Assembly: GCA_963847965.1 (NCBI GenBank)
Contig: CAWKCG010000016.1
Span: forward strand, 1 to 64,000
DNA: 64,000 nt
Direction: 5' to 3'
Origin: Palsa-504 sp963847965
GTDB taxonomy: Bacteria > Actinomycetota > Actinomycetes > Streptosporangiales > Streptosporangiaceae
In this document: positions 1 to 9,042 of the stretch, one piece after another
Layout of the letters: each line of letters opens with the position of its first letter
How positions within the stretch are numbered: position 1 is the first letter of the stretch
Position numbers and translations under genes: made by a program
The notes under the pieces: model-generated
Told to the model about the DNA's origin: nothing
The model's database searches: none
The model's input: the letters and a program-made list of their open reading frames with translations, nothing else

Positions 1-468
1 CGTGACGAAGGCGACCAGGCGCTGGACAACTACGTCCGCGCGCTCATCCGGCTGCGCGCCGACCACCCGGTCTTCCGCCGCCGGAGGTTCTTCCGCGGCC
101 AGGCCCTCCGCGGCGGCCGCCGGCGGCTGCGAGACATCGCGTGGTTCACCCCGACCGGCCAGGAGATGACCGGGGAGGACTGGGATGCGGCATTCGCCAA
201 GTCGCTTACCGTGTTCCTGAACGGCCAGGCGATCAGCGAACCCGACCGCCGCGGGGAGCGGGTCTCCGATGACTCCTTCCTGCTGCTGTTCAACGCCAGC
301 GAGCACGATCTGGTGTTCGCGATCCCACCTGGCCGGTACGGCCAGCGGTGGACTACCGTGCTGGACACCGCGCTGCCGCGGCCAGAACTCGACAGTGCCA
401 GCACCGTCAAACCGGGAGACATGACGACCGTGATCAACCACTCGCTCCAGTTGCTGCGCCGTGGCTGA
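1..468 (+). CDS. glgX: Glycogen debranching enzyme, C-terminal part (GlgX/TreX)
   Basis: The window opens inside this gene; the last 155 codons are visible, in frame from base 1 to the TGA at 466-468. The protein end fits the C-terminal beta-domain of the isoamylase-type debranching enzymes, with the typical run RADHPVF, then W-F-x-P-x-G-x-E-M and LLLFNA. Members release alpha-1,6-linked chains from glycogen, which the two genes that follow convert to trehalose. The stop overlaps the GTG start of treY (461), so translation is probably coupled. The catalytic domain lies outside the window, so the call rests on the tail and on the treXYZ context; the distinction between GlgX and TreX cannot be made from here. 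Confidence 0.88.
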   Translation, partial: RDEGDQALDNYVRALIRLRADHPVFRRRRFFRGQALRGGRRRLRDIAWFTPTGQEMTGEDWDAAFAKSLTVFLNGQAISEPDRRGERVSDDSFLLLFNASEHDLVFAIPPGRYGQRWTTVLDTALPRPELDSASTVKPGDMTTVINHSLQLLRRG

Positions 469-2986
469 CCCGGCGGGCGCCGCGGCCGCCGGGATCCCTG
501 TCTCCACCTACCGGCTGCAGCTGACGCAGGGCTTCGGGTTCGCCGCCGCGGCCGAGCAGGCCGACTACCTGGCCGCCCTCGGCGTGACGCACGTCTACCT
601 CTCGCCCATCCTGCAGGCCAATCCCGGGTCCCGGCACGGCTACGACGTGGTGGACCATTCGCGGGTCTCGGATGACCTGGGGGGCGAGGACGCGTTCCGC
701 TCGATGGCGGAGGCGTTTCACCGCTATGGCCTCGGGGTGGTCGTCGACGTCGTGCCCAACCACATGGCCCGGCCGACACCCGAGTCGCTCAACAAGCAGC
801 TGTGGTCGGTGCTGGCCGACGGCAGGAGATCGCGGTACGCGCACTGGTTCGACGTCGACTGGGCCGCGCAGGACGACAAGCTGCTGATGCCCATCCTGGC
901 CGGGCCGCTCGAGAAGTGCCTGCCCAACCTGGTCATCGACACCGCCCTGCGGTCACCGGACGGCGACGGGCACCGCGGGCCTGTCCTGCGCTATTTCAAC
1001 CACGTCCTGCCGCTGCGCAACGGCGTCGCCGACCTGCCCCTCGGCGTGCTGCTGGCCCAGCAGCACTACCTGCTCGCCGACTGGCACGACGCGGCCACCG
1101 AGCTGAACTGGCGGCGGTTCTTCGACATCGACACGCTCATCGCGATCAGGGCCGAAGACCCTGGCGTGTTTGCCGCCACGCACGAGGTCTTGCTGCGCCT
1201 GTACCACGAGGGGCTGATCGACGGCCTGCGCGTCGACCACCCGGACGGGCTAGCCGACCCCGCCGGCTACCTCGCCAGGCTGTCCGAGGCGACCGGCGGG
1301 GCCTGGGTGGTGGTGGAGAAGATCCTGGCGCATGCCGAGGACCTGCCCGCCTGGCCCTGCGCCGGTACCACGGGTTACGACACGCTGGCCCTGGTCGGCG
1401 GGCTGTTCGTGGACCCCGCCGGGGCCGCGCCCCTGACCGAGGAGTACGTCAGGTTCACCGGCGGGAGCCAGGACTTCGCCGAGGTGGCGCGGATCGCCAA
1501 GCGCGGCATCGCGGACGCCACGTTCACCGCCGAGCTGTCCAGGCTCACCCGGCTGTTCGCCCGCGCCGACTACCCGGCCCTGGCCGACGTCACCGGGGCC
1601 GACCTGCACGACGTGCTGGCGGAACTGCTGGCGGCGTTCGGCGTGTACCGGGCGTACGTGACCCCGGGCGAACCGCCCCCCGACTCCTCGGTGGACGCCG
1701 TGACCGCCGCTGCCGCACTGGCCCGCGAGTACCTGGACCCGAGGCTGCACCCCGCCCTCGACGCGGTGTGCACGGCGGTACTCGGCCTCGGCCCCGCCGC
1801 CGGTGACGTAGCGCGGCAGGCCGCCCGCGATGAGCTGGTCGTGCGGTTCGGTCAGACCACGGGCCCGGTGCTGGCCAAGGGGGTGGAGGACACCGCGTTC
1901 TACCGGTGGCCGCGGCTGGTCGCGCTGAACGAGGTGGGCGGCGACCCGGACGTGTTCGGCGTCAGCCCCGAGGAGTTCCACGCGGCCGCGGGACGCCTCG
2001 CCGTCCGGTGGCCGGCCACCATGACCACGCTGTCGACCCACGACACCAAGCGGCAGGAGGACGTGCGGGCGCGGCTGGCCGTGCTGGCCGAATGGCCGCA
2101 GGAGTGGGCGCACCAGGTCGCCGAGTGGCATGGCCTGGCCTTGTGGCTCACCGACGGCGCGGTGGCCCAGGCCACGGAGCGGGCACCGGATCCCGACCTG
2201 GAGTACCTGACGTGGCAGACCCTGGTCGGCGCCTGGCTGGTCGGCTCCGAACGCCTGCGCGGGTACCTCAGGAAGGCCATGCACGAGGCCAAGACGCGAA
2301 CCTCCTGGACCATGCCCAACGCGGCGTACGAGTCGGCGGTGCTCGGCCTGGCCGATGCCGTGCTCGCCGACCCGGAGCTGACCGCGGGCATCGCCGGGTT
2401 CGTGGCCAGGATCGCGCCGGACGCCAGGGTGAACTCCCTCGGTGCCAAGCTCGTCCAGCTCACCATGCCGGGGGTCGCCGACGTCTACCAGGGCTGCGAG
2501 CTCACCGGCCTGTCGCTGGTGGATCCGGACAACCGCAGGCCGGTCGACTACACCCGCCGCAGGCGGCTGCTCGCGGCGCTGCGGGCCAACCCGGACCACG
2601 TAACCGGCCTCGACGCGGAGAAACTGCTCGTCACCACCCGCGCGCTGTGGCTGCGGCGCGACCATCCAGACTGGTTCGCCGGCGGGTATACCTCACTGGC
2701 GTGCGAGGGCCCGGCCGCGGAGCATGCGGTCGCCTTCCTGCGCGGCGAGCACGCGGTCACCGTCGCCACCCGGCTGCCCGCCGGGCTGAGACGGCGCGGC
2801 GGCTGGGCGGATACCGTCCTGCCGCTCCCCGAACTGCACTGGTGGGACGTGCTGACCGGGACCAGGCACGCCGGGCTGCGGCCGCCGCTGTCCGAGCTGA
2901 CGTGGCGCCTCCCTGTCGCGCTGCTGATCCCGGAGCGGATCTACCTGGCCGAGCAGGACCAGCAGGCGAACGGCACCGCCGGGTGA
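461..2986 (+). CDS. treY: Maltooligosyl trehalose synthase TreY
   Basis: This is the 841-residue GH13 enzyme that turns the reducing-end alpha-1,4 bond of a maltooligosaccharide into an alpha,alpha-1,1 bond. Seen in the protein: the family N-terminus STYRLQL (about 15-21), GSRHGYDVVDH, the nucleophile region LRVDHPDGL with Asp near 259, the acid/base region VVVEKIL near 284, LSTHDTKRQEDVRAR near 525 and a C-terminal SLVDPDNRRPVDY. Length is normal for the family. The GTG start overlaps the end of glgX by 8 bases and the TGA overlaps the GTG of treZ, so the three genes form one coupled operon. The substrate is presumably debranched glycogen supplied by the upstream gene product. Confidence 0.97.
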   Translation: MADPAGAAAAGIPVSTYRLQLTQGFGFAAAAEQADYLAALGVTHVYLSPILQANPGSRHGYDVVDHSRVSDDLGGEDAFRSMAEAFHRYGLGVVVDVVPNHMARPTPESLNKQLWSVLADGRRSRYAHWFDVDWAAQDDKLLMPILAGPLEKCLPNLVIDTALRSPDGDGHRGPVLRYFNHVLPLRNGVADLPLGVLLAQQHYLLADWHDAATELNWRRFFDIDTLIAIRAEDPGVFAATHEVLLRLYHEGLIDGLRVDHPDGLADPAGYLARLSEATGGAWVVVEKILAHAEDLPAWPCAGTTGYDTLALVGGLFVDPAGAAPLTEEYVRFTGGSQDFAEVARIAKRGIADATFTAELSRLTRLFARADYPALADVTGADLHDVLAELLAAFGVYRAYVTPGEPPPDSSVDAVTAAAALAREYLDPRLHPALDAVCTAVLGLGPAAGDVARQAARDELVVRFGQTTGPVLAKGVEDTAFYRWPRLVALNEVGGDPDVFGVSPEEFHAAAGRLAVRWPATMTTLSTHDTKRQEDVRARLAVLAEWPQEWAHQVAEWHGLALWLTDGAVAQATERAPDPDLEYLTWQTLVGAWLVGSERLRGYLRKAMHEAKTRTSWTMPNAAYESAVLGLADAVLADPELTAGIAGFVARIAPDARVNSLGAKLVQLTMPGVADVYQGCELTGLSLVDPDNRRPVDYTRRRRLLAALRANPDHVTGLDAEKLLVTTRALWLRRDHPDWFAGGYTSLACEGPAAEHAVAFLRGEHAVTVATRLPAGLRRRGGWADTVLPLPELHWWDVLTGTRHAGLRPPLSELTWRLPVALLIPERIYLAEQDQQANGTAG

Positions 2987-4752
2987 CCACGTTCAGCGTC
3001 TGGGCCCCGGCCGCGGGCCAGGTCGAGGTTGAGGTCGGGGGACGGCGCTACCCGATGAGCAGGGAGACGGCGGTGCCGGGGTCCGGATGGTGGGGCACAG
3101 CCGTGCCGGAGGTCGCGGTCGGCATCGACTACGGGTTCAGGCTGGATGGCGGAGACCTCCTGCCCGACCCCCGTTCGCCGCGGCAGCCGTTCGGTGCTCA
3201 GGGCCCGAGCCGTACCTATGATCACTCCGCGTTCCGCTGGACGGACCGGCGCTGGCGCGGTGGCCCGCTCCACGGGTCGGTGATCTACGAGCTGCACGTC
3301 GGGACGTTCACCGCCGAGGGCACCTTCGACGGCGCCATCGGGCGGCTTGATCACCTGCGCGATCTCGGCGTGCACACGGTCGAGCTGATGCCGGTCGCGG
3401 CGTTCCCCGGCCGGCACGGCTGGGGGTACGACGGGATCAACCTGTGGGCGGTGCACGAGCCGTACGGCGGGCCCGACGGGCTGAAGCGGTTCGTCGACGC
3501 CTGTCACGCGCGCGGCCTGGCCGTCCTGCTCGACGTGGTGTACAACCACGTCGGCGTCGGCAACCGGCTCGGCGCGTTCGGGCCCTACTTCACCGAGGCG
3601 CACGTGACCCCCTGGGGTCCCGCGGTAAACCTCGACCAGCCCGGATCCGACGAGGTCCGCTCGTTCCTCATCGGCAACGCGCTGATGTGGCTGCGCGATT
3701 ACCACCTGGACGGGCTGCGGCTCGACGCGGTGCACGCGCTGGAAGACCATCGCGCGCTGTACCTCCTGGAAGAGCTCGCGGCCGAGGTGCAGGCTCTCGC
3801 GGCCCTGCTGAACCGCGAGCTGGTGCTCGTCGCGGAGTCCGACGCCAACAACCCGAGGCTGGTCACCTCGCGGGAGGCCGGCGGCTATGGGATCACCGCC
3901 CAGTGGAGCGACGACTTCCACCACGCCGTGCATGCGGCGATAACCGGCGAACGAACAGGCTACTACTGCGATTTCGGGTCGCTGGCCGCGCTGGCGAAGA
4001 CCTATACCAGGGTGTTTTTCCACGACGGCATCTGGTCCGCCTTCCGCGGCCGGACGCACGGGCGCCAGGTTGACGTGTTCCGCGTGCCGGCCCACCGCTT
4101 CCTCGGCTACCTGCAGGACCACGATCAGGTCGGCAACCGGGCCGCCGGCGACCGGATCTCCGCCACCCTGCCGGCCGACCTGCTCAAGGTCGGCGCTGGC
4201 TTGGTCCTGACCGGGCCGTACACGCCCATGCTGTTCATGGGCGAGGAGTGGGGGGCGGACACCCCGTGGCAGTACTTCACCGATCACACCGACCCCGGGC
4301 TGGCGAAGGCGGTCGCGGAGGGACGCAAGGCCGAGTTCGAGGCGCACGGCTGGAACCCGGCCGACGTGCCCGACCCGCAGGACGAGGGGACCTTCCTGCG
4401 CTCCAAGCTCGACTGGGCCCAGCCGGAGCGCGACCCGTATCTCGGCATCCTCGCCTGGTACCGGGAGCTGATCGCGCTCCGCCGGGCCCGGCCCGAGCTG
4501 ACCGATCCGCGCCTGGACCGGGTACGCGCCGACTACGACGAGGACGCGCGGTGGCTCATCGTCCGGCGGGGGCCGCTGCGGATCGTAGCGAACCTCGGTA
4601 CCGCGACCGTCCGGCTGCCGCTCGGGCAGCCCGGCGTGGCTGTCCTGGCCGCTTCCAGCGCCGAGGTCGCGATCCAGCAAGACGTGGCGGTGATCCCCGC
4701 CGCCGCCTTCGCCGTCATCGAGACCGGGAACCTCCGTCCCGCGCCGGGCTAG
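2983..4752 (+). CDS. treZ: Malto-oligosyltrehalose trehalohydrolase TreZ
   Basis: A 589-residue GH13 enzyme that releases trehalose from maltooligosyl trehalose made by TreY. It starts at GTG 2983, sharing GTGA with the treY stop. The N-terminal E-set domain begins TFSVWAPAA; then come IYELHVGTFT, LLDVVYNHVG, the nucleophile region GLRLDAVHAL (Asp near 247), the acid region LVAESDANN (near 284) and LQDHDQVGNR (near 380). The reading frame is open far upstream through treY, but only the part from 2983 looks like protein. It ends the operon: the next gene is convergent, 6 bases away, with no obvious hairpin between. Confidence 0.97.
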   Translation: MTTFSVWAPAAGQVEVEVGGRRYPMSRETAVPGSGWWGTAVPEVAVGIDYGFRLDGGDLLPDPRSPRQPFGAQGPSRTYDHSAFRWTDRRWRGGPLHGSVIYELHVGTFTAEGTFDGAIGRLDHLRDLGVHTVELMPVAAFPGRHGWGYDGINLWAVHEPYGGPDGLKRFVDACHARGLAVLLDVVYNHVGVGNRLGAFGPYFTEAHVTPWGPAVNLDQPGSDEVRSFLIGNALMWLRDYHLDGLRLDAVHALEDHRALYLLEELAAEVQALAALLNRELVLVAESDANNPRLVTSREAGGYGITAQWSDDFHHAVHAAITGERTGYYCDFGSLAALAKTYTRVFFHDGIWSAFRGRTHGRQVDVFRVPAHRFLGYLQDHDQVGNRAAGDRISATLPADLLKVGAGLVLTGPYTPMLFMGEEWGADTPWQYFTDHTDPGLAKAVAEGRKAEFEAHGWNPADVPDPQDEGTFLRSKLDWAQPERDPYLGILAWYRELIALRRARPELTDPRLDRVRADYDEDARWLIVRRGPLRIVANLGTATVRLPLGQPGVAVLAASSAEVAIQQDVAVIPAAAFAVIETGNLRPAPG

Positions 4753-4758
4753 GCCGGG

Positions 4759-6018
4759 CTAGCCGAAGCACTGGCCCTCGCCGCGGTAGGTCGGCACGGC
4801 GGTCACCTCGTCGCCGTGGATCACGTGGTACTCCTTGAACCGCTCGGCGAGCTCGCCGGCCTTGGCGTGACGCAGCCAGACACGGTCGCCCGGCCGAAGC
4901 TGATCGGCGGCGGCCCCGCGCACCGGCGTCTGGACCTCCCCGGCGCCTTCGACGCTGGTGAGGGTGAGACCCGCCGGCAGGAACGGGCGCGGCAGGCGGT
5001 CCGGTGTCCCGGTACCGGATGCGATGTAGCCGCCGGCGAACAGCGTGGCGATGCCCGGGCCCGGCCGCCTGACCACGGGCAGCGCGAACAGCAGCGCCGC
5101 TTCGGGAGTGAACCGGCGGTACGCGTCGAATAGCGTGGGGCCGACCAGCCCCGAGCCCGCCGTCAGCTCGGTCACCGACGCGTCCGCCGCGGTCGACTCC
5201 AGGCTGCCCGTTCCGCCGCCGTTCACGAACTCCAGGCTGGTCAGGGCCTGGATCATCCGGACCGCCTCAGCCCGCCGCCGGCTCAGTTCCCGGGCCGAAC
5301 GGTCCTGGATGGCCCTGATCAGCTGCGCCCTGACCGGATTCCCCGGCGGCGAGTCGCCCAGCCCGGCGATCTGCCCCTCGTAGCCCATCACGCCCACTAG
5401 GCGGAAGCCCGGCCGCTGCACGATCGTCTCGGCGAAGCCCGCGGCCTGCTCCGGCGTAAACAGCGGGGAACGGCGAGTGCCGATATGGATCAGCGGCCTG
5501 CCTGCCAGCGGGCGCCAGGAGACGTCGAGCTCCAGGCAGACCCGGATCTCCGGGTGGTCCGCGCCGAGGGCCCGGTCCACCACGTCCAGGTGCGCGGGCG
5601 AGTCGACCATGATCGTGACCTGCCGCCTGGCCAGGTCATCGGCGGCCAGGGCCCGGATGGCCCCGGCGTCCACGGTGGGGTAGGCGACCAGGACATCGTC
5701 GCTCGTGCCGTTCGCGTGCAGCCAGAGGGCCTCGGGCAGCGAGTAGCACATGATGCCCCGGTAGCCGGGCCTGGCCAGGGTGCGCTCGATCAGGTACCGG
5801 CACCTGACCGACTTGGTGGCCACCCGGATCGGGTGATTCGCGCTGCGGCGCACCAGGTCGGCGGCGTTGCGGTCGAACGCGTCCAGGTCGACGATGGCCA
5901 GCGGCGGGTCAATCCCGGCCGTGAGGCGGTCGTACCTCGCCCGCAGGGCTTCGGGCGTGGGCCCCCGACGCGCCTGCTCGGCGTGCCCTGCGAGCCTGCC
6001 CCCCTGGTCGACTGACAT
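4759..6018 (-). CDS. PLP-dependent amino acid deaminase/racemase-like protein (alanine racemase N-terminal fold)
   Basis: A 419-residue protein of the alanine racemase N-terminal/D-serine dehydratase-like group, often annotated amino acid deaminase or D-threonine-aldolase-like. IRVATKSVRCR places the probable PLP lysine at residue 69; IMCYSLPEA, LELDVSWRPLAG and GVMGYEGQI are characteristic barrel strands, and the tail has the HAKAGEL motif and a Cys two residues from the end that in the family bind metal. The substrate cannot be told. ATG at 6018 is favoured because a TACTGT box (6025-6030) stands exactly 6 bases upstream, the layout expected for a leaderless message. The gene is convergent with treZ. 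Confidence 0.8.
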   Translation of the reverse strand: MSVDQGGRLAGHAEQARRGPTPEALRARYDRLTAGIDPPLAIVDLDAFDRNAADLVRRSANHPIRVATKSVRCRYLIERTLARPGYRGIMCYSLPEALWLHANGTSDDVLVAYPTVDAGAIRALAADDLARRQVTIMVDSPAHLDVVDRALGADHPEIRVCLELDVSWRPLAGRPLIHIGTRRSPLFTPEQAAGFAETIVQRPGFRLVGVMGYEGQIAGLGDSPPGNPVRAQLIRAIQDRSARELSRRRAEAVRMIQALTSLEFVNGGGTGSLESTAADASVTELTAGSGLVGPTLFDAYRRFTPEAALLFALPVVRRPGPGIATLFAGGYIASGTGTPDRLPRPFLPAGLTLTSVEGAGEVQTPVRGAAADQLRPGDRVWLRHAKAGELAERFKEYHVIHGDEVTAVPTYRGEGQCFG

Positions 6019-6024
6019 GCTCGC

Positions 6025-6030
6025 ACAGTA
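6025..6030 (-). promoter_or_regulatory. -10 box TACTGT, leaderless start of deaminase gene
   Basis: TACTGT on the minus strand ends 6 bases before the ATG at 6018, which would place the transcription start on the A of the ATG. The same hexamer and spacing occur at the lactone-oxidase gene (7184-7189). No Shine-Dalgarno sequence is present. Confidence 0.6.
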
Positions 6031-6042
6031 GACCGCAGCCGG

Positions 6043-6062
6043 GGAAATATGAATACTGTCCC
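6043..6062. repeat. 20-bp direct repeat, copy 1
   Basis: Identical over 20 bases to 7173-7192; the core reads AATATGAATACTG. In copy 2 the sequence includes a -10 box, but here no start codon follows at the right distance on the plus strand. It lies upstream of both flanking genes, so it could be an operator or a duplicated promoter. Confidence 0.7.
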
Positions 6063-6286
6063 GGGGGATCGTCCCTTTGCGCCTGTCCCGCCGCGTCCGC
6101 CCAGAGTCACCAACCAGTCACGAATTGTCTTACGGCCGTCTTACGCGCCGAACCTTGCGGTTGAGGGCACCGTTCCAGATGTGGCCGACGTGGTTGTAAC
6201 GCGACGGTCTATGTCGCTGATGAGGCACGCCACGTGGCTCGTTCGGCGGGCATCCGGCGACCTCTACCATCGGAAGCTGGTTCTAG

Positions 6287-7078
6287 ATGACGCTGGACAT
6301 GGACATAGCCGCGGGCGAGCGGACCGAAGCGGCCCGGAACCTGATAGACCGGGCGCAGAACGGCCCCGTCGACCTGGTCACCTTGACGGCCCTCGAATTG
6401 TGCTCGCTCGGCGGCCCCGCGCACCCGCTGTTCGACGAGATGCCCGCTCGTGCCTGGACACGCCTGGGACGGCCGCAGCGCAGGCAGGTCACGGATCAGG
6501 CGACCCAGGGCCTGGTCAGGCGGGGCCTGCTGATTGACACCACCTCCCGGACTAATCCTGAGCAGCCGATCGAGGCCTGCGCGTTGAAGCCGGAGCTCGG
6601 CCTCGTGGTGGCCGCGCGCTGCCACCCGGCGTTCGTCGTCATAGTCCGGGCCGAGGACCACCACCCGCGCACTCTCCGGTTGTTCGCCCTGGGGAACGAG
6701 GCCGAGCCGGCGCGGGGTTTCGTGCTCGAAACACCCGGACTGCCGCTGAACCCTGAGCGCCACTTCGCGGAAGTCGGGAAGCTGGGGCCGCTGGGCTGGT
6801 TCTACCGTTACGTCCTCGTCTCGCGGGACATAGCGGCGGACATCCTGGCGCAATGGACGGTTTCCCCGCCCTTGTGGCCTGGTGCGCCCGTCTCCTTGGG
6901 GTGGCTGGTGTCCGCCTGGTATCCAGACCGGAAGAACCCGGCCGGATATCGTCTGAGGATCCGGGGGGAGGGCACCAGGGCCTGCCTGGATGGTCCCGCC
7001 CATGGCGCCCCGGCCCGCTGCGACGTCGAAGGGCTCCGCGCGGTAATGCTCGATCTCCTTATCCGCCCGCCACGGTGA
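6287..7078 (+). CDS. Conserved-looking hypothetical protein
   Basis: I do not recognise this 263-residue protein. It starts at ATG 6287 with a weak GGAAG 12 bases upstream. The first third (LVTLTALELCSLGG, RQVTDQATQGLVRRGLLID near 70-90) is predicted helical and could be a winged-helix-like segment, since it ends in a short RGLL strand typical of such folds. The middle (PELGLVVAARCHPAFVVIV) and later part (GWFYRYVLVSRDIAADIL) look like an alpha/beta sensing domain. There are no membrane segments and no catalytic motif. It stands alone between divergent promoters and may be regulatory; this is inference only. Confidence 0.6.
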   Translation: MTLDMDIAAGERTEAARNLIDRAQNGPVDLVTLTALELCSLGGPAHPLFDEMPARAWTRLGRPQRRQVTDQATQGLVRRGLLIDTTSRTNPEQPIEACALKPELGLVVAARCHPAFVVIVRAEDHHPRTLRLFALGNEAEPARGFVLETPGLPLNPERHFAEVGKLGPLGWFYRYVLVSRDIAADILAQWTVSPPLWPGAPVSLGWLVSAWYPDRKNPAGYRLRIRGEGTRACLDGPAHGAPARCDVEGLRAVMLDLLIRPPR

Positions 7079-7172
7079 AAATCCCCGCGGTCCGCGCACT
7101 CCGCCGCCCGCTTTCACTGGCTCATCGCGCTCCTTCCGCATAATCGCGGGTCAGAGGCCATGTACGCGGTTC

Positions 7173-7192
7173 GGAAATATGAATACTGTCCC
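7173..7192. repeat. 20-bp direct repeat, copy 2
   Basis: Second exact copy of the element at 6043-6062. It contains the hexamer TACTGT (7184-7189) 6 bases before the ATG at 7196, so this copy overlaps the core promoter of the lactone-oxidase gene and any protein bound here would block it. Confidence 0.7.
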
Positions 7193-7195
7193 ACC

Positions 7196-8677
7196 ATGCG
7201 CAATTCTCCTGGGCGGCGCGGCCGTCCGGCTCCGGCGGGCGGTTCGTGGCAGAACTGGGCGGGAACCGCGACTGCGACTCCGGCGCGCTGGTGCCAGCCG
7301 CGGACCGAGGCCGAGATCTCGGCTGCGGTCAAGGACGCGGCCGCGGCCGGACTCCGGGTGCGGGCGCTCGGCAGCGGGCATTCCTTCACGCCGGTCGCGG
7401 CGACCGATGGCGTGGCGCTCGACCTATCCGGGTGGACCGGGATCGTCGCCGCGGACGCGCGGACCGGCGTGGTCACGGTCCGGTCCGGGACCACGCTGCG
7501 GGCGCTCAACGCCGCGCTCGACGGGCTCGGGCTGGCCATGGCCAACCTCGGCGACATCGACGTGCAGACGCTCGCGGGTGCCCTGTCCACCGGAACCCAC
7601 GGCACCGGCGCCCGGCTGGGTGGCCTGGCTACCCAGGTCGAGGCGTTGGGCCTCGTCCTCGCCGACGGCTCGCCGGTGACGTGTTCGGCGTCGACGCGGC
7701 CCGAGTTGTTCGCGGCCGCGAGAGTCGGCCTCGGCGCGCTGGGCGTGATCAGCACGGTCACGCTGCGGTGCGTCCCAGCGTTCCGGCTGGCCGCGGACGA
7801 GCGCCCGGAACTCGTTGACGAAGTCATCGACCGGTTCGACTCGCTCGCGGGCGCAAACGATCACTTCGAGTTCTACTGGTTCCCTTATGGCCGCTACGCC
7901 CTGGTCAAGCGCAATAACCGGCTGACGCCCGGCCACACCGCGGCACGAAACGTGCCTGCGTCCAGGCCGCTGCCCGGCTGGCGCAGGTTCTGGGAATTCG
8001 AGGTGATGGAAAACGCCGGCTTCGGGGCGCTGTGCCGGCTCGGCCGGGCGGCGCCGCGGCTCATACCCTCGCTGAACAGGTTCTCCTCGGCCGCGCTATC
8101 CACCCGGTCCTACACCGACGCCTCCTATCGGGTATTCGTGACCCCGCGCCGGGTGCGGTTCGTCGAGTCCGAGTACGCCGTTCCACGTGAATCATTGGGC
8201 GGCGTGCTCGCCGAGTTGCGCCGGGCGGTTCCTCGCCTGGCCGATCCCGTGATGTTCCCGGTCGAGGTGCGCGTCGCCGCCGCCGATGACATCTGGCTGT
8301 CCACCGCTTACGGCCGGGATACCGCCTACATCGCGATCCACCAGTACGTCGGGCTGCCTTACCAGGCGTACTTCGACGCGTTCGAGTCCATCGTGGCCGA
8401 CGTGGCGGGCAGGCCGCACTGGGGCAAGATGCACTCTCTTGATGCCGAGCAATTGCACGCGCTCTACCCGCGGTTCGACGACTTCCGGCGCGTCCGCGCC
8501 GAGGTCGACCCCGAAACCAGGTTCGGCAATTCCTACCTGGACCGGGTGCTCGGCCAGTCATTACCAACTGATGACGAGCCGGCCCGGCCCCGAACCGCGC
8601 GTGACCATCCAGCCGTAGTCCGGTTAGCGGCCAGTGCCTGCGGCCGACGTGAAAGATCACGGCCTGCCGGTCATTAG
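7196..8677 (+). CDS. FAD-dependent aldonolactone oxidase family protein
   Basis: Member of the L-gulonolactone / D-arabinono-1,4-lactone oxidase family. From ATG 7196 it has 493 residues: a PCMH FAD-binding domain with GSGHSF at 59-64 (the His follows the family pattern for flavin contact), STGTHGTG near 130, then the ALO domain with RPHWGKMH near 405-412 and the FGNSYLDRVLG end. Relatives stop close to that motif; here about 45 residues of low-complexity, Arg-rich tail follow, which may be a lost stop codon. The start at 7196 is chosen because TACTGT-N6-ATG predicts a leaderless message; an in-frame ATG at 7160 would lie upstream of that promoter. Substrate unknown. Confidence 0.85.
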   Translation: MRNSPGRRGRPAPAGGSWQNWAGTATATPARWCQPRTEAEISAAVKDAAAAGLRVRALGSGHSFTPVAATDGVALDLSGWTGIVAADARTGVVTVRSGTTLRALNAALDGLGLAMANLGDIDVQTLAGALSTGTHGTGARLGGLATQVEALGLVLADGSPVTCSASTRPELFAAARVGLGALGVISTVTLRCVPAFRLAADERPELVDEVIDRFDSLAGANDHFEFYWFPYGRYALVKRNNRLTPGHTAARNVPASRPLPGWRRFWEFEVMENAGFGALCRLGRAAPRLIPSLNRFSSAALSTRSYTDASYRVFVTPRRVRFVESEYAVPRESLGGVLAELRRAVPRLADPVMFPVEVRVAAADDIWLSTAYGRDTAYIAIHQYVGLPYQAYFDAFESIVADVAGRPHWGKMHSLDAEQLHALYPRFDDFRRVRAEVDPETRFGNSYLDRVLGQSLPTDDEPARPRTARDHPAVVRLAASACGRRERSRPAGH

Positions 8678-9042
8678 CGCGGTGACCGACAGTCCCCTGA
8701 TCACCGCCTTCTTTCACGGCAGCGGTCGCGGCGCTGGTCGCGTGAATGAGCGGGTGGTGGCGATGCGCGGAACGGTGCAGGGGTTCGGGCCGGCCCTGGC
8801 GGCGAACGGGTTGGCGGTCATGGCCGGGCTGATCCGGTCGGGTGGCCCGGCTCCGGGCCTCCGGCTGGCGGCTAACACCATGAGCCAGGTACCGGGAGTC
8901 GGCTCCGACGTGAGCAGGATCGCCTTGGTCACCATCGCGGTGGCCGCGGTGGCCGCGTTCACGGTGCTGCAGGTCATCGCGCGGTCGCGCTGCCGACGGG
9001 ACGGCGGGCCGCCCGACTGGCCCTGGTTACCGGGCCTAGGGG
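8678..9042. other. 365-base region without a confident gene
   Basis: A plus-strand frame is open here (in-frame starts near 8763) and encodes one credible membrane segment (IALVTIAVAAVAAFTVLQVI) but runs on 175 bases into the ATPase gene in the wrong frame with an Arg-rich shadow-like tail. It could be a small membrane protein whose end is unclear; I do not call it as a gene. Confidence 0.35.

Larger units (their letters stand above)
6019..6286. other. Intergenic region with divergent promoter signals
   Basis: This 268-base stretch has no convincing gene. It holds the minus-strand TACTGT box of the deaminase gene (6025-6030) and a 20-bp sequence (6043-6062) that recurs exactly at 7173-7192 directly before the lactone-oxidase gene. 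A TACCAT hexamer at 6265-6270 and a GGAAG at 6271-6275 precede the next plus-strand gene at 6287. Confidence 0.5.

Noticed and set aside
1906..2982. Long plus-strand frame preceding treZ that overlaps treY
   Set aside because: It is the out-of-frame shadow of treY: Arg/Gly/Ala-rich without motifs; the treZ homology begins exactly at GTG 2983.
2941..4680. 579-codon minus-strand frame opposite treZ
   Set aside because: Antisense shadow typical of high-GC genes: low-complexity, no domain; treZ on the plus strand has all catalytic motifs.
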